NCBI RefSeq assembly: GCF_000316625.1
Contig: NC_019676.1
Location: forward strand, 855,001-919,000
Origin: Nostoc sp. PCC 7107
Lineage (GTDB): Bacteria > Cyanobacteriota > Cyanobacteriia > Cyanobacteriales > Nostocaceae
Length of the DNA stretch: 64,000 nt
Direction: 5' to 3'
The position numbers and the translations under genes were made by a program. Positions 51,237-62,922 of the stretch are shown piece by piece. Within the stretch, counting starts at the first letter, position 1; every line of letters begins with the position of its first letter. The notes beneath the pieces are model-generated. The model searched no databases, was not told the origin of the DNA, and worked only from the letters and a program-made list of their open reading frames with translations.

Positions 51237-52454
51237 TTATATATATAAATGTCTATTACTCCACAAAAAGTTCTCAAATTCTGCTGCTGGTAATGGACGA
51301 CTAAATAAAAAACCTTGCATAGAATCACAGCGATATTCCCGTAAAAAGTTCAATTCTTCTTCTGTTTCTACGCCTTCAGCTACTACTCGCATATTTAGGT
51401 TATGAGCCATTTCAATTAGAGCTTTAGTAATAGCAGATTTCTGATGATCAACAGCTACGTTATGAATAAAATAACGGTCAATTTTTAAAGTATTAATTGG
51501 TAAATTTTTGAGATAAATGAGCGAAGAATAACCTGTACCAAAATCATCAATAGCGATTTTTAAACCTAAAGATTTTAATTTATTCATAGTGGCGATCGCA
51601 CTATTGATATCTTGCATAATTATGCTTTCAGTTAGTTCTATTTCTAAAAATTGTGGTTCGAGTTTATTTATTTTTAAAAAATCATTAATTTTGTTGGGTA
51701 AATCTGGCTGATGAAATTCCATCACTGATAAATTTACAGTCATTGTTAAATAAGCAATTCCCACATCATGCCAAATTTTAATTTGTTGGCAAACATTTTG
51801 TAATACCCATTGATCAATAAGCACAATTAAACCTGTAGATTCAGCAATGGGGATAAATTCTGAGGGAGTAACTAAACCTAATTCTGGACTTTGCCAACGT
51901 AATAAACTTTCAGCTGCAATGATTTGACCAGAAGCAATATCAACTATTGGTTGATAATAAATTTCAAATTCTTGAAATTGTTTTTGCTGAACTACCCGTT
52001 GCAAATTCATTTCTAATAACTGAATTTTGGGTGATACAGTTTTAGCTACTGTTATTGGACTAGATAAATATTTTTTTAAAGTAGCCTGCCTTTCTAAGCG
52101 ATTCATAATTGCACTTAATAATTCCGCCCGTGTAAATGGCTTAGTTAGATAGTCATCTGCACCCATATCCATGCCTTGGCGAAAGTCTGATTTAGCTGAT
52201 TTAGCTGTCAGAAAAATAAAGGGAATTGTGGCTGTTAATGGGTCTTGTCGTAATGCTGTTAAAACTCCATAACCATCAACTTCTGGCATCATCATGTCGC
52301 ATAAAATTAAGTCTGGAGATTCGGCAAATGCTAAATCTACACCTGTTCTACCGTTAGCAGCAGCAATGGTCTCAAAATCCTCTGCTTCTAACAAATCTAA
52401 AAGGTTTTCCCGCACAGATTCTTCGTCTTCAATTACTAGAATTTTAATCATCAT
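51237..52454 (-). CDS. Receiver-EAL c-di-GMP phosphodiesterase
   Basis: The 405-residue protein has a receiver domain ([18 protein letters not shown], Asp near 54; [10 protein letters not shown]) closely related to that of the 49900 gene, and a C-terminal EAL domain (about 155-400). EAL signature residues are present: AAESLLRW (ESL in place of EAL, catalytic Glu kept), ELTESIIM, the metal-binding [24 protein letters not shown] and [11 protein letters not shown]. Activity as a phosphodiesterase is therefore likely. Its start overlaps the end of the CBS-PAS kinase gene by 11 bases, so the kinase is the probable phosphodonor. Confidence 0.88.
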   Translation of the reverse strand: MMIKILVIEDEESVRENLLDLLEAEDFETIAAANGRTGVDLAFAESPDLILCDMMMPEVDGYGVLTALRQDPLTATIPFIFLTAKSAKSDFRQGMDMGADDYLTKPFTRAELLSAIMNRLERQATLKKYLSSPITVAKTVSPKIQLLEMNLQRVVQQKQFQEFEIYYQPIVDIASGQIIAAESLLRWQSPELGLVTPSEFIPIAESTGLIVLIDQWVLQNVCQQIKIWHDVGIAYLTMTVNLSVMEFHQPDLPNKINDFLKINKLEPQFLEIELTESIIMQDINSAIATMNKLKSLGLKIAIDDFGTGYSSLIYLKNLPINTLKIDRYFIHNVAVDHQKSAITKALIEMAHNLNMRVVAEGVETEEELNFLREYRCDSMQGFLFSRPLPAAEFENFLWSNRHLYI

Positions 52455-55400
52455 TTCCCTCGATTTCCATTGTGCTATTTAATGGCAGAGTTACGGTAAA
52501 GGTAGTGCCAACTCCTAATGAACTGGTGACAGCAATTTTTCCTTTGTGTATATCTATACACTTTTTTACAATTGCCAGTCCTAATCCAGTTCCTAAAATA
52601 TTTCCCACATTTTTAGCACGATGAAAAGACTCAAACAAATGTGGCAAATCTTCTGGTGGAATACCAATACCTCGGTCTTGAATTTCTAATATCGCTTGTC
52701 CATGTTCACAAGCAAGGGTTAATTTAACAGTACTTCCTTCTGGCGAATATTTAATTGCATTCGAGAGTAAATTATGGAGAATATGTCCAAGCAATTTATC
52801 ATCCATACAGCATGATATGGATGAATATTGACTACTAAAATAAATGCAGCAGCGATTATTTTGATTTAGTTGCGCTTCTTCGATGATGTGAGTACAGTAG
52901 GCAACCAAATCAAAAGCAGTGGGTTGGTAGTCAAGTTTTCCCGCTTCGGCTTTACCAATGACTAAAACATCATTCAGCATTTCATTGATGCGTTTCACTG
53001 CTGCTTGAATCCGATGCAGGTGGGTAATTTGTTTTTCTTCTGTCCATTTGTAACGATAATGTTCTAGTAATTCTGAAGAAGAAAGAATCGTACTCAGCGG
53101 TGTACGAAATTCATGAGAAGTCATGGAAACAAACCGAGATTTTAGTTCATTCAGTTCTTTTTCTTTCTCTAGCGCTATTCTGAGTTCTTGTTCTAATTGC
53201 TTACGCTGTGTGATATCTGCTAAGTAACCTACCATTTCCACTGGGTTGCCAGTATCATCTCGGACTAGTGTACCTTGGTCAGATACCCAGCGGTAAGTCC
53301 CGTTTTTGTGGAGAAAGCGGTATTCTAAACTGTAATATTCTTGCTGCAATATTTGGCTGAGTTCGGCAAAAACATTAAGTACATCTTCTGGGTGGATATG
53401 ATGCGCCCAAAAGCTGGTATCCTCGGTAAAATCTTGTGGTTGATAACCAGTGATGGTGCTAATATTTTTACTCACAAAGGTAGCGCCAAAGTCTTCGCCA
53501 ACTTTACTGGTATAGATAACAGCTGGGCTGGATGAAAGTAAGTATTGCAATCGCTGTTGACTGACGAGTAAGGCAGTTTCTGTTTGTTTACGCTCAGTAA
53601 TATCGGTTTGAATGCCGATGTAATGAGTGAGTATGCCTTCAGTATCATATACTGGAGAAATATTCAGTTCATTCCACCATAGGCTGCCATTTTTCCGATA
53701 GTTTCGCAGAGTTACGGTACAATCTCTGCCTACTTGCATTGCTGTATTCAGTTCTTGTAAACCAGATTGTTCAATGTCTGCGCGTTGGAATAACCGAAAG
53801 CTGGTGCCGATAACTTCGGCTGCACTATAGCCTGTCATTTTTTCAAAAGCAGGATTCACATAAATAATTGGGCCGTTGGGAATGCTGGCATCGGCAATGA
53901 TAATGCCATTACTGCTGGCAGCGATCGCGCGATCGCGTAGTCTTAAACCTTCTTCTGCTTGTCTCCGGGGTGTAATATCAGTATGGATGGCAACTAACCC
54001 CATAATTTTACCAGTAGCATCTTTCATAGCGTTAGCACGCAAATAAACTTGTAACATTCGCCCATTGCGGGCTTTCATCGTCACTTCACCACGCCATGAG
54101 TTACCATTTTCAATTGCGGCTAATACTCTCTTTAGCTCTGCGTGATACTGGAAGATACTAACTGCTCCCCCAGCCGCCTGATATTCTTCTAAACTGTATC
54201 CATATATCTCAGTAAACCCAGAATTAACATAAGTCACTTTACCTGTTCCATCTGTCATGCAAATAGCATCACTGGTACTTTCAATCGCTTTATGAAAGCG
54301 AGTTAAGGATTCTTCTGCCAATTTGCGATCAGTAATATCGGTAGACAGACCGCAGACAGCGTAGGTTACGCCTTGGGCATCTTTTAAGGGAAACTTGACA
54401 GAAAAGTAGGTGTGTAAACTGTCCTCAAGAGGTACAAATTCCTCAACTTTGATTGGTACCCCATGAGTAATTACCCGATGGTTATTCACAGCAAACCCAT
54501 CAGCAATCTCTTGCGTCCATAGATCGTAAATGCTTTTACCGATTATTTGCTCTTGGGTTATGTTGAGTAGTTGAGCAATATAACGGTTAATTAAAAGAAA
54601 TTTGTTATCTGTATCAACTACATAAATCGCCACTGCGGAGTGATCTAAAATTGCCTGTAGTTGCTGTTGAGTTTCTTTGAATACGGTCTCTGCTTGTTTG
54701 CGTGCGGTAATATCTCGATTTGTACCACGATAACCAACAAATTTTCCGTCTTGATCAAAGATTGGCACTCCACTGGTTTCCAACAGAACTAAATGCCCAT
54801 CTTGATGAACTTGAATATTTTCTAAACATTGAAATGGTTGGGGTACTGCCAAAATTGCCGCAAAACTGGGCGATAGGGTTTCATGTAATTCTGGTGGCAT
54901 GAAATCAAGCGGTGTTTTGCCTAAAACTGCTTCTGGTTCGTAACCTAAAATGGCCCGAATTTTCGGACTGACATAAGTATAAGCACAGTTTTGATCAACT
55001 TCCCAGATCAAATCGTAACTAGATTCAACCAAGTTACGGAAGCGTTGTTCACTATGTTTCAAGGCTAGTTCGGCTGTAACGCGATCGTCAATGTCAGTAT
55101 TTGTGCCGAACCAAGTGTGAATTTCACCTGTTTGATCACGCCAAGGTACGGCACGGACTAAATGCCAGCGATAGGTGCGATCAGTCCCTCTCAGTAAGCG
55201 TAACTCACTTTCAAATGGTTGACCTGTAGCTAAAGATGCCTCCCATCCTGCTAAACATTGAGGTAAATCATCGGGATGTAGCCATTGCTGCCATGCTGAA
55301 CCAAAAATCTGCTCTGGAGTGCAGCTATGATAGTCAAGAGTTTTTTGGTTAATGTATTCGATGTTACCATTTGCCTCCGCTATCCATACTTGTTGAGGAA

Positions 55401-57537
55401 TGGATTCTGCTAAAAAGCGCAAGCGTTCCTCACTTTTTTCTAAATCTGCCTGTACTTGTTGGCGTTCAGTAATATCTGCAACTGTACCCAGGAGACCTAC
55501 TACATTACCTGCAACATCATGTAGTGGTATTTTACTAATTTCCAACCAACTTTGTTTGCCATTGATTAGCCGCAGGGGTGCAATTAGATGATATTCAGGT
55601 TGATTTGTCTCGATAACTCTCGCATCGCAATCTTGGTGAAAGTCTGCTTCTGACTTATGTGCTAGGAAATCATGACCTGTTTTCCCAATAATATCTTCTG
55701 GCTTTTCGACACCAACAAATTTAGCAAAGTTACGATTACAACCTAAAACTACAGAATTACGATCTTTCCAGAGAATACCTTGGGGAATAGTATCCATGAC
55801 TAATTGCAAGATTTTTTGAGATTGCCTTAGTTGTTCTTCGACGATTTGGCGTTCGGCAATTTCTGTTAATAATTGCTGATTTGTTTGCTGTAGGGCTATG
55901 GTTCGCTGGGCGACGCGTTGTTCTAATGCTTGGTTGGCCTGCTTAAGTGCTATTTGTGTTTGCTTGAGTTCGGTGATATCTCGCCCTTCGCTAATCAGGA
56001 GGACGATTTTGCCTGTTTCGTCCTTGAGGGGTTTGAGGGAAAAATCTATGGTGTGGAATGTTTGGTGAGCGCCCAGAATATCAACTTCGTAACGAATAAA
56101 TTCTCCTCTAGAGGCGATCGCAATTGCTTGTTTTAATTGATTTTGGATTGCTGGGGAAATCATCCACCATTGGGTTTCCCAGAATAATCTACCGACTACA
56201 TCTTGTGGTTGCAGTCCACCAAAGTCTAGTAATGTCTGGTTCGCTTCTAGTAAGTTGCCTTCTGGGGTGAGTAAGCCAGAATATTGAAACGTGCCGTTGA
56301 AAATTGCGCGGAATCGTCTTTCGCTTTCGTGCATGGCGGCTTCTGCTTGGATGCGTTCAGTCACATCTACATCTATAGCGACGAAGCGATAAATTTGTCC
56401 ATGATCATTTTTAATCGGCAATATTTTGCTAGAAATCCAGCGAATTGCACCATCAGGGCGCACAATTTGATATCTTTCATCGAAAGATTGACCTGTTAAT
56501 AAATTTTGAAACGCTGCTACTACGCGATCGCGGTCTGGAGGATGAATTGCCGCAAAATATAATTGGGGATTTTGCATCAGGCGATCGCAACTTCTCCCCC
56601 AAATTCTTTCATAAGCTGGGCTAACATAATGCAGTCTCTGTTGATTCCCATCCCAGACATAAAAAACTTGGTGCAGATTTTCGGTCAATTGGCGAAATAA
56701 TTCTTCGTTCCACTGTAAGGCTGCTTCTGTCAGTTTTCGCTCTGTAATATTGCGGTGTATAGCGACAAAGTGAGTGATATGTTCTTGAGCATTTTTAATT
56801 GGTACTAGGTTCATATCTACCCAGTAAGTTGAGCCGTCTTTGCGATAGCTGAGTAACTCTGTTCTAATAGGTAAGCCAGCTTGCACAGCCGCAAACAGTC
56901 TTTTCATTTCGACACGACAAGTTTTTTCCCCGTGAGAGAATCGGGGTGTTTGGCCGATGACTTCCTCTAGTGTGTAACCAGTCATCTGAGTAAATGCCTG
57001 ATTAGCATAGACTATCCGCGGTTCTATTTGACCGTTGGAAATATGGGCTTCGGTGATTAAAATTGAGTCGTTGGCATTTACTACTGCGGACTCTAATAAA
57101 CGTAGTCTCTCTTTTTCTTGTGAATTTTCATCTGACTGCTCCAATGCTTGACAAATACTTTCTGGAGTAACTGTGCCAATTAGTTGATCTGCTTCATCAA
57201 GAATTGGCAAAATATTTAACTTATGCTGACGTAACAGTGATAATACTGCCTTGATATTAAAAAATTCTGATCTTCTCAACATAATTACTGGAGTTTGCAT
57301 CACTTCAGTAACTTTGGTAGCTTTGCCATCAATACCTGAAGCTAAGAGCTTGAGTATATCTTGTGCGGTCAACCATCCTAATACCTGCGAAACTGATACT
57401 ACCAAAACAGGGACATCACACTTGGCCATCAGTGAGATTACCTCTGACACTGTTGCTTCCGGCTGAACGGTTAGTGGCGAAAAGTCAATTACGGCCTCTA
57501 AGCTTTGTAGCCAGAGATGTTGTTGTCGAGTATACAT
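52444..57537 (-). CDS. CBS-multi-PAS sensor histidine kinase
   Basis: The 1697-residue cytoplasmic kinase begins with a CBS pair (about 12-130: [40 protein letters not shown]). I count ten PAS/PAC units, most ending in the ITERK/ITDRK type boundary (for example [38 protein letters not shown]). A short coiled coil falls between the third and fourth. The kinase core has [20 protein letters not shown] (His near 1455), [34 protein letters not shown] and [14 protein letters not shown]. No membrane helix is seen. CBS domains often sense adenosine nucleotides; PAS ligands are unknown. It overlaps the receiver-EAL gene. Confidence 0.9.
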   Translation of the reverse strand: MYTRQQHLWLQSLEAVIDFSPLTVQPEATVSEVISLMAKCDVPVLVVSVSQVLGWLTAQDILKLLASGIDGKATKVTEVMQTPVIMLRRSEFFNIKAVLSLLRQHKLNILPILDEADQLIGTVTPESICQALEQSDENSQEKERLRLLESAVVNANDSILITEAHISNGQIEPRIVYANQAFTQMTGYTLEEVIGQTPRFSHGEKTCRVEMKRLFAAVQAGLPIRTELLSYRKDGSTYWVDMNLVPIKNAQEHITHFVAIHRNITERKLTEAALQWNEELFRQLTENLHQVFYVWDGNQQRLHYVSPAYERIWGRSCDRLMQNPQLYFAAIHPPDRDRVVAAFQNLLTGQSFDERYQIVRPDGAIRWISSKILPIKNDHGQIYRFVAIDVDVTERIQAEAAMHESERRFRAIFNGTFQYSGLLTPEGNLLEANQTLLDFGGLQPQDVVGRLFWETQWWMISPAIQNQLKQAIAIASRGEFIRYEVDILGAHQTFHTIDFSLKPLKDETGKIVLLISEGRDITELKQTQIALKQANQALEQRVAQRTIALQQTNQQLLTEIAERQIVEEQLRQSQKILQLVMDTIPQGILWKDRNSVVLGCNRNFAKFVGVEKPEDIIGKTGHDFLAHKSEADFHQDCDARVIETNQPEYHLIAPLRLINGKQSWLEISKIPLHDVAGNVVGLLGTVADITERQQVQADLEKSEERLRFLAESIPQQVWIAEANGNIEYINQKTLDYHSCTPEQIFGSAWQQWLHPDDLPQCLAGWEASLATGQPFESELRLLRGTDRTYRWHLVRAVPWRDQTGEIHTWFGTNTDIDDRVTAELALKHSEQRFRNLVESSYDLIWEVDQNCAYTYVSPKIRAILGYEPEAVLGKTPLDFMPPELHETLSPSFAAILAVPQPFQCLENIQVHQDGHLVLLETSGVPIFDQDGKFVGYRGTNRDITARKQAETVFKETQQQLQAILDHSAVAIYVVDTDNKFLLINRYIAQLLNITQEQIIGKSIYDLWTQEIADGFAVNNHRVITHGVPIKVEEFVPLEDSLHTYFSVKFPLKDAQGVTYAVCGLSTDITDRKLAEESLTRFHKAIESTSDAICMTDGTGKVTYVNSGFTEIYGYSLEEYQAAGGAVSIFQYHAELKRVLAAIENGNSWRGEVTMKARNGRMLQVYLRANAMKDATGKIMGLVAIHTDITPRRQAEEGLRLRDRAIAASSNGIIIADASIPNGPIIYVNPAFEKMTGYSAAEVIGTSFRLFQRADIEQSGLQELNTAMQVGRDCTVTLRNYRKNGSLWWNELNISPVYDTEGILTHYIGIQTDITERKQTETALLVSQQRLQYLLSSSPAVIYTSKVGEDFGATFVSKNISTITGYQPQDFTEDTSFWAHHIHPEDVLNVFAELSQILQQEYYSLEYRFLHKNGTYRWVSDQGTLVRDDTGNPVEMVGYLADITQRKQLEQELRIALEKEKELNELKSRFVSMTSHEFRTPLSTILSSSELLEHYRYKWTEEKQITHLHRIQAAVKRINEMLNDVLVIGKAEAGKLDYQPTAFDLVAYCTHIIEEAQLNQNNRCCIYFSSQYSSISCCMDDKLLGHILHNLLSNAIKYSPEGSTVKLTLACEHGQAILEIQDRGIGIPPEDLPHLFESFHRAKNVGNILGTGLGLAIVKKCIDIHKGKIAVTSSLGVGTTFTVTLPLNSTMEIEGNDD

Positions 57538-57714
57538 AGATAATCACGATAGCTATCATCAATCAATAGTTATCTCAACTTATGTTTTACCAGTATGTTC
57601 TGGGATCTGGCGGGTAAATTAATAATATTATCCTAATGAAAAATACTGTAAGTATAATGTAAATTTTGTGTGAAGAGTCAAGGGTTAATGGTTATTTTCC
57701 CTTGCCTCTATCTC

Positions 57715-60414
57715 CTAACGTAATTGCGATCGCCTTTCGCCATAGCGTAATAGTCTTTCAATAGTGGCTAGGCGATTTTCCCAAACTTTGACTTGATAAG
57801 GGTTATTTGTGGCAGCTTCGCGCATCCAAATGCGAAATTGCGCCTGAAATCGAGTTAAAGAAGCTCTAGCTGTGAGTAATTTCGCCGGAGAAGGGGCAGC
57901 CGCTAATTGATTTAAAGCTTTTTCTACCACTTCTATTTGGTTGTTAAAATCAGCAACTTTAATCGCTGGTATCTGCACTAACTCGTTTTGCAGAACATAC
58001 TGCCATTCTCGCTTTAGCAACCCATAACGCACAACGGCGGTTTGAAAAGGCTGACGTAGGGGAATCGGTTCATCAGCCACAGATGACACTTTACCTTGAG
58101 TGTTGGTAAAGATTTTCAGCAAATCGTTGTTAAAATTTTCAGCGGCAAATAGGGCATAACCACTCGCTGGTAAGTCTCGAATTAGTTGTAATTGGTCAAA
58201 TGCTGCCAAATTCGGTAAAGACAGCAACCGAATTCCTGGGACTAACAAAGTTGAACCCAACTGACTAGAAGCTATCCACGGTTGGGCGAGGCGTTGAAAC
58301 CGGGCAGTATCTTGAGCATAAGTCATGGGAACAATTACATCTATATCTCCTCGTCTTGCCCAAACTTCCCAATGTTGTTGGAGTTTCTGAATCCGTTCTC
58401 GTTCTGGCAGGGGAAATACTGCCACAGACAAAATTAAATCCTCACGCTTTTGCCTCACCATTTGAGAGACTTCGGCAACAAAGCTATCAACTTGTTGGGT
58501 ACGAAATTCTGTCCACTTTTGCCATAATTCCCCTTGGGTGGGCGAAATCGTCAATGGGTCAACACCAGTCAACTTTTGAAATTGCGCTCTCGCCGCTTGA
58601 CCATAACCGTAACTTCTGCCAGCAAAGGGATCTTGGAAGGGATAGCGAATGTAATCTAGCTGTAAACCATCTACTTGATATTCGGTGACAATTTCTGCAA
58701 ATAGCTTCAAGAGATATTGGCGCAGTTCTGGGTTAGCTGGATCAAAAAATGGTTTAGTTTGACCAGGAGGAATGGTATTACCTTTATTGTCGTAGTTTGC
58801 CCAATCTGGATGGGCTGCCAGTACTGGCCCTGGATAATCAGGGTGAACATTAATGACTTGGTTGTGGCGCTGATTCCCTGCGGCAAAAGTCCACACCCAG
58901 GCGTGTAACTCCATATCTCGTTCATGGGCTAATTTCACCGCCACAGCTAAAGGGTTCCAGCCACGAATTAGGGGGTTTTGCTGGGGTGCAACTTTACTGG
59001 GGTAAATTGGATAACTGGCGTTGAGAGTTTCAAAAAAAACTGTGTTAATGCCAGACTGTGCCAAACGGTCAAAAACTTCAGCTAATTTTTTTTCGCCCCC
59101 AGCCCGCACAATGGTGCCTCTATCTAACCAAACTGCGCGAATTTCTGCGGGGGCTAATCGACGATTGGTAGGAAAATGTTTCCACAAATTTGTTCTCGTC
59201 GCTAACCATTGCTGACGCGCTAGGGCATAGTTTTTATTGGCGATGAGTTGGGGAATGTTTTTGGCAACTAGCCGCGCTTGGGTAATGGCTTGTTCTTTAC
59301 TTTGACTCGCAAATCCTGGTCTGGTGGAGGCGACGCGGGTTTCTTCTTCTTTGAGAGATTGGGGATTGCTGGTGATGGCTTCATCCAGGTTAGCTGCATG
59401 AACTGAGGCAGCTAAATGGGCGCTTTCTATCCGACTAATTAAATTTTCTAATTCTTGTTGGAGGGCGATCGCTTCTTTTTCGTCAATTGGCTGATTGGAA
59501 TTGGGTTCCACATTCCAGCGCACTGTTTGTTCTAGTTGATCAATGGCTTCTGGGGAGGATGGACGAGGGGTGAGGGGAACTAATGGTGCTTGGGGAATAA
59601 CAGGGGTGATGGGAGATGGAGAATTCAGGGAAGCCGTAGCAATTGTAGTGGAACACTTGGAGTCCGCCCCGGCTATTTTCTGCTGTCCTGGGGATGGTGC
59701 TGTTAAATGATGATTCAGGGCAGCTTTTAACCAAGCGTTATCTAACTCAAAACTAGAGGCAGCATCTGTTCCCCAGCGCCAGCCTAATAAGGTAGACCAT
59801 TCTGTACTGACGACAGCGGCGGGATTATCTGGGGCATTCCAAACGGCGGTGGCTTGACTAGTTCCGCCTTCGGGAATAATTACGCCACCGCGGACTTGCC
59901 CAAATAGTTCGCTTTGGTTAGCCCATCTCTGTGGCTGCGTTTTGGCTGGTTTAAGTTTTTGTGTTTCATCTAAACCAAAGCCCCAATAACTACCGAGGAG
60001 TGATCGCAATAACTGCCTGACTCCAGGCGCTGATAAACTGCCAACAGGGCCACTGGCGATGATTTTGCCGCCTTTGCTCACCCATGATTCTAAGGCGATC
60101 GCTTGGGCGGGGGTTAATGTCTCAACGTTGGGCAAAAATAAGACGCGGCGATCGCCCCAATCACCACTACTTCTAACTGCTGATAAGGGAATCACACAAT
60201 AATTCACCCCAATCGCTTGCAAGCGTTTAGTAATTCCTGTCCATTGCTGCCTGTTTTCTGTACTCTGGACTACGCTTAATACAGGTTCTTCACTTGCTGC
60301 CCTAACTGCTAAAATATTAAAACTAGTTAAACAATTAACAATTAAAAAGTTAAAACTAAAAATGAAGAATCTGACTTTTTTTGTGACTTTGATTGCAGTT
60401 CCCTGATTCTTCAC
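57715..60414 (-). CDS. Exported glycoside hydrolase-like GHL10 protein
   Basis: The 899-residue protein probably starts at a GTG and has an N-terminal signal segment (FFIFSFNFLIVNCLTSFNIL). Residues about 45-260 form a flavodoxin- or beta-galactosidase-trimerisation-like domain (WVSKGGKIIASGPVGSLSAP). A Pro/Ser linker and helical region follow, then a GHL10 (DUF187) TIM barrel at about 430-740: AEIRAVWLDRGTIVRAGGEK, INTVFFETLNASYPIYPSKV, ERDMELHAWVWTFAAGN, YQVDGLQLDYIRYPFQDPFA and DVIVPMTYAQDT. GHL10 enzymes are predicted glycosidases, some tied to peptidoglycan or polysaccharide turnover. Catalytic acids probably lie in QLDYIRYP and the FETLN region. Confidence 0.78.
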   Translation of the reverse strand: MKNQGTAIKVTKKVRFFIFSFNFLIVNCLTSFNILAVRAASEEPVLSVVQSTENRQQWTGITKRLQAIGVNYCVIPLSAVRSSGDWGDRRVLFLPNVETLTPAQAIALESWVSKGGKIIASGPVGSLSAPGVRQLLRSLLGSYWGFGLDETQKLKPAKTQPQRWANQSELFGQVRGGVIIPEGGTSQATAVWNAPDNPAAVVSTEWSTLLGWRWGTDAASSFELDNAWLKAALNHHLTAPSPGQQKIAGADSKCSTTIATASLNSPSPITPVIPQAPLVPLTPRPSSPEAIDQLEQTVRWNVEPNSNQPIDEKEAIALQQELENLISRIESAHLAASVHAANLDEAITSNPQSLKEEETRVASTRPGFASQSKEQAITQARLVAKNIPQLIANKNYALARQQWLATRTNLWKHFPTNRRLAPAEIRAVWLDRGTIVRAGGEKKLAEVFDRLAQSGINTVFFETLNASYPIYPSKVAPQQNPLIRGWNPLAVAVKLAHERDMELHAWVWTFAAGNQRHNQVINVHPDYPGPVLAAHPDWANYDNKGNTIPPGQTKPFFDPANPELRQYLLKLFAEIVTEYQVDGLQLDYIRYPFQDPFAGRSYGYGQAARAQFQKLTGVDPLTISPTQGELWQKWTEFRTQQVDSFVAEVSQMVRQKREDLILSVAVFPLPERERIQKLQQHWEVWARRGDIDVIVPMTYAQDTARFQRLAQPWIASSQLGSTLLVPGIRLLSLPNLAAFDQLQLIRDLPASGYALFAAENFNNDLLKIFTNTQGKVSSVADEPIPLRQPFQTAVVRYGLLKREWQYVLQNELVQIPAIKVADFNNQIEVVEKALNQLAAAPSPAKLLTARASLTRFQAQFRIWMREAATNNPYQVKVWENRLATIERLLRYGERRSQLR

Positions 60415-60510
60415 TTTTAACCCTCACTTTTTTATTATTAGATAGTGTTTATTATTTATCATTCAGCATAACAATAAATTACCTCCGAAAAACAACTGAT
60501 GTTTTTATAT

Positions 60511-61851
60511 TTAAGCTAAGACTTGTTCAGTAATACAGGTAGTAATTAGTTCTTCGACTCCGGCTACTGGTAATATTTTTGTATTTAATTGTCTAGCTAA
60601 ATCTTCAACTTTGACATCATCTAAAAATACTAATTCGCCATGTTTAAGCATGACATTAGGCAACAAAATTCCTTCACCTAAATCTTTATCTTTGAGGTAT
60701 AAAAGTAAATCATGACCTGTGAGTAATCCAGTGACACTAATAGTTTGTCCCCAGTAATCACTAGCTAAAGCCATCATATTTACTTCTAACCCCTCAACAG
60801 AATTTAGGCTTTGCAATATCGGTTGAAATGCTTTTTCGACGGCGTTACCCACTACCCAAGTAAATTTTCTGGGCGGAGAAATTTTGTTTGGGAGTAATTT
60901 TGCCGCGGCGGATGCAAATTGTTTAATAAATAACTGAATCGAACCAACACCGTTATCAATTTGCGGATAGTCTTCGTATTCAGCTTCTGTGGGTAGTTCT
61001 TCCCCGGCAATTAAAAACCATTCATCGGCTAACCAGACAACATTTGAGCCGCATTTCTGGCGAAATTGTTTAGCGAGCGATCGCACTTGTAAAATAACTT
61101 CTTGGGCTTTTTCTCTAGTTACAGGTATCAGTTCGTCTTCTTGGGGACGAAACCGCGTCAAACCTACCGGCACGACTGCCACCGATGCTACAGCAGGTAC
61201 ATCACCAGTATAAAAAGACGCTAAATCTTTGAGGGTTTGTTCCAGATGTTGCCCATCATTTATCCCAGGACAAACTACAACTTGAGCGTGAATTTGCAAT
61301 CTTCTTTTTTGAAACCAGCGCAATTGTTCCATTATTTGTCCCGCCCGCTGATTTTTCAACAGACGAATTCTCACATCAGGTTCGGTCGCGTGAACAGACA
61401 CAAACAAGGGAGACAAGCGCATTTGTTCAATTCGCTGCCATTCCCGTTCCGGTAAGTTGGTTAAGGTTAGGTAAGAACCATACAAAAAGCTCAAACGATA
61501 ATCATCATCTTTAAAATACAAGCTTGAGCGCTTACCTGGGGGTTGCTGGTCAATAAAGCAAAAGGGACAGCGATTATTACACTGAATTAACGCATCAAAT
61601 AAGGCAGTTTCAAATTCCAGCCCTAAATCATCGTCATAGTCTTTTTCAATTTCGACGTGATGAGTTTTGCCAGTGGTATCTAAAACTTCTAATTCTAAAA
61701 ATTCATCTGCACAGAGAAATTGATAATCAATTAAATCGCGGGGATGTGTACCATTAATCGCCACGATCGCATCCCCCACTTCAAAGCCAATCTCAGCGGC
61801 GATGGAGTCGGGTAAAACCTTGGTAATTTTGGCAGGATGAAGGTTAGTCAT
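60511..61851 (-). CDS. TIGR03279-type radical-SAM/PDZ protein (DUF512)
   Basis: The 446-residue protein opens with a PDZ-like domain (ITKVLPDSIAAEIGFEVGDA, about 8-70). A radical-SAM-type Cys motif follows, CNNRCPFCFIDQQPPGKRSS near 92 (C-x3-C-x2-C), then FKDDDYRLSFLYGSYLTLTN and FVSVHATEPDVRIRLLKN. The C-terminal half is DUF512 (VVPVGLTRFRPQEDELIPVT). Members of this family are universal in cyanobacteria and chloroplast-related lineages, and no reaction is established. The gene lies alone, 97 bases upstream of the glycosidase. Confidence 0.85.
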   Translation of the reverse strand: MTNLHPAKITKVLPDSIAAEIGFEVGDAIVAINGTHPRDLIDYQFLCADEFLELEVLDTTGKTHHVEIEKDYDDDLGLEFETALFDALIQCNNRCPFCFIDQQPPGKRSSLYFKDDDYRLSFLYGSYLTLTNLPEREWQRIEQMRLSPLFVSVHATEPDVRIRLLKNQRAGQIMEQLRWFQKRRLQIHAQVVVCPGINDGQHLEQTLKDLASFYTGDVPAVASVAVVPVGLTRFRPQEDELIPVTREKAQEVILQVRSLAKQFRQKCGSNVVWLADEWFLIAGEELPTEAEYEDYPQIDNGVGSIQLFIKQFASAAAKLLPNKISPPRKFTWVVGNAVEKAFQPILQSLNSVEGLEVNMMALASDYWGQTISVTGLLTGHDLLLYLKDKDLGEGILLPNVMLKHGELVFLDDVKVEDLARQLNTKILPVAGVEELITTCITEQVLA

Positions 61852-61868
61852 TGGAAGTATGAAGTATG

Positions 61869-61896
61869 TAGACGCGTAGCGGCTTGCCGCAGGCTA
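61869..61896. repeat. GC-rich interspersed palindrome
   Basis: The element TAGACGCGTAGCGGCTTGCC then GCAGGCTA, with the hairpin GCGGC-TT-GCCGC, splits a run of AGTATGA-type heptamers (61856-61912) between the radical-SAM gene and uppP. Elements like this are dispersed in Nostoc-type genomes. Confidence 0.55.
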
Positions 61897-61962
61897 GTAT
61901 GAAGTGTGAAGTATTATTTTTTCATTCTTCACTCTTCATAATTTATCCTTCATCCTGACCGA

Positions 61963-62922
61963 TTAACTATTTTTCAAAATTCCGGCACTAATCGCACCTA
62001 AAATAGCTACGCCAAATGCGAGGCGATACCAAATAAATACCCAAGTGCTTTGGGTTTTGAGGAAACGCAGTAAACCAGCAATAGATATATAAGAAAAAAT
62101 TGCCGCCGAAATTACTCCAGCGATTAAGGGTAATATTCCTGTACCACTAACTTCGCCCAAAACACTTTTTAACTCCACTAACCCCGCTAGGGTAATGGCG
62201 GGAATGCCGAGTAAAAAGGAAAATCTCGCGGCTGTTTCCCGTTGTAATGTCATAAATAACCCGGCTGTCAAGGTGGAACCAGAACGGGATACTCCGGGAA
62301 TTAAGGCTAAAGATTGTGCTAAACCCATTAATAGCCCATCATTCATGGTCAGTTGTTCAAAGTCTCGTTGTCGCTTGCCAAGTTTTTCGGCTATGCCCAA
62401 CAATATAGACATGACAATCGAAGCGATCGCTATCGCGCCGATACTTCTAATGGGCGAATTATCATAGTCTGGAATAAATCTTTTGATTAATAAGCCAAAA
62501 AAGACAATTGGCAAGGTTCCCAAGGCAATTCCTATAGATAGGCGTAAGTCATAATCAGCATAATCTTTTTGGGCGATCGCTCTAAATGCTCCTTTGGCAA
62601 TTCGCGTTAAATCTTCCCAAAAGTACCACAGCACAGCTGCAATACTCCCCAGCTGAATTACCGCTGTAAACGCTACGCCAGGATCACCCCAGCCCAAAGC
62701 TATCGGCACAACTTTTAAATGGGCTGTACTACTAATAGGTAGGAATTCCGTCATTCCTTGCACAAAGCCTAAAACAATTGCTTGCAAAATATTCATTTGT
62801 TGTACCCCACTAACCTCTGGGTTAGGTGGAGTACTCATAACTTTTAGGGGGAATGCGGCCACTGCAAAAATTGCCGATGCGGCACTTATAAGCACGAACC
62901 ATAGACGTTTTGATAAGGCCAT
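61963..62922 (-). CDS. uppP: Undecaprenyl-diphosphatase UppP
   Basis: The 319-residue membrane protein recycles the lipid carrier by dephosphorylating undecaprenyl diphosphate. Both family signatures are present: FVQGMTEFLPISSTAHLKVV and PGVSRSGSTLTAGLFMTLQR. The family core begins at MNILQAIVLGF (residue 43, position 62796). The preceding 42 residues include a hydrophobic helix (LWFVLISAASAIFAVAAFPL), so the N-terminus may be an extension with an extra helix, or the start may be at 62796. About eight further helices follow. Confidence 0.93.
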   Translation of the reverse strand: MALSKRLWFVLISAASAIFAVAAFPLKVMSTPPNPEVSGVQQMNILQAIVLGFVQGMTEFLPISSTAHLKVVPIALGWGDPGVAFTAVIQLGSIAAVLWYFWEDLTRIAKGAFRAIAQKDYADYDLRLSIGIALGTLPIVFFGLLIKRFIPDYDNSPIRSIGAIAIASIVMSILLGIAEKLGKRQRDFEQLTMNDGLLMGLAQSLALIPGVSRSGSTLTAGLFMTLQRETAARFSFLLGIPAITLAGLVELKSVLGEVSGTGILPLIAGVISAAIFSYISIAGLLRFLKTQSTWVFIWYRLAFGVAILGAISAGILKNS

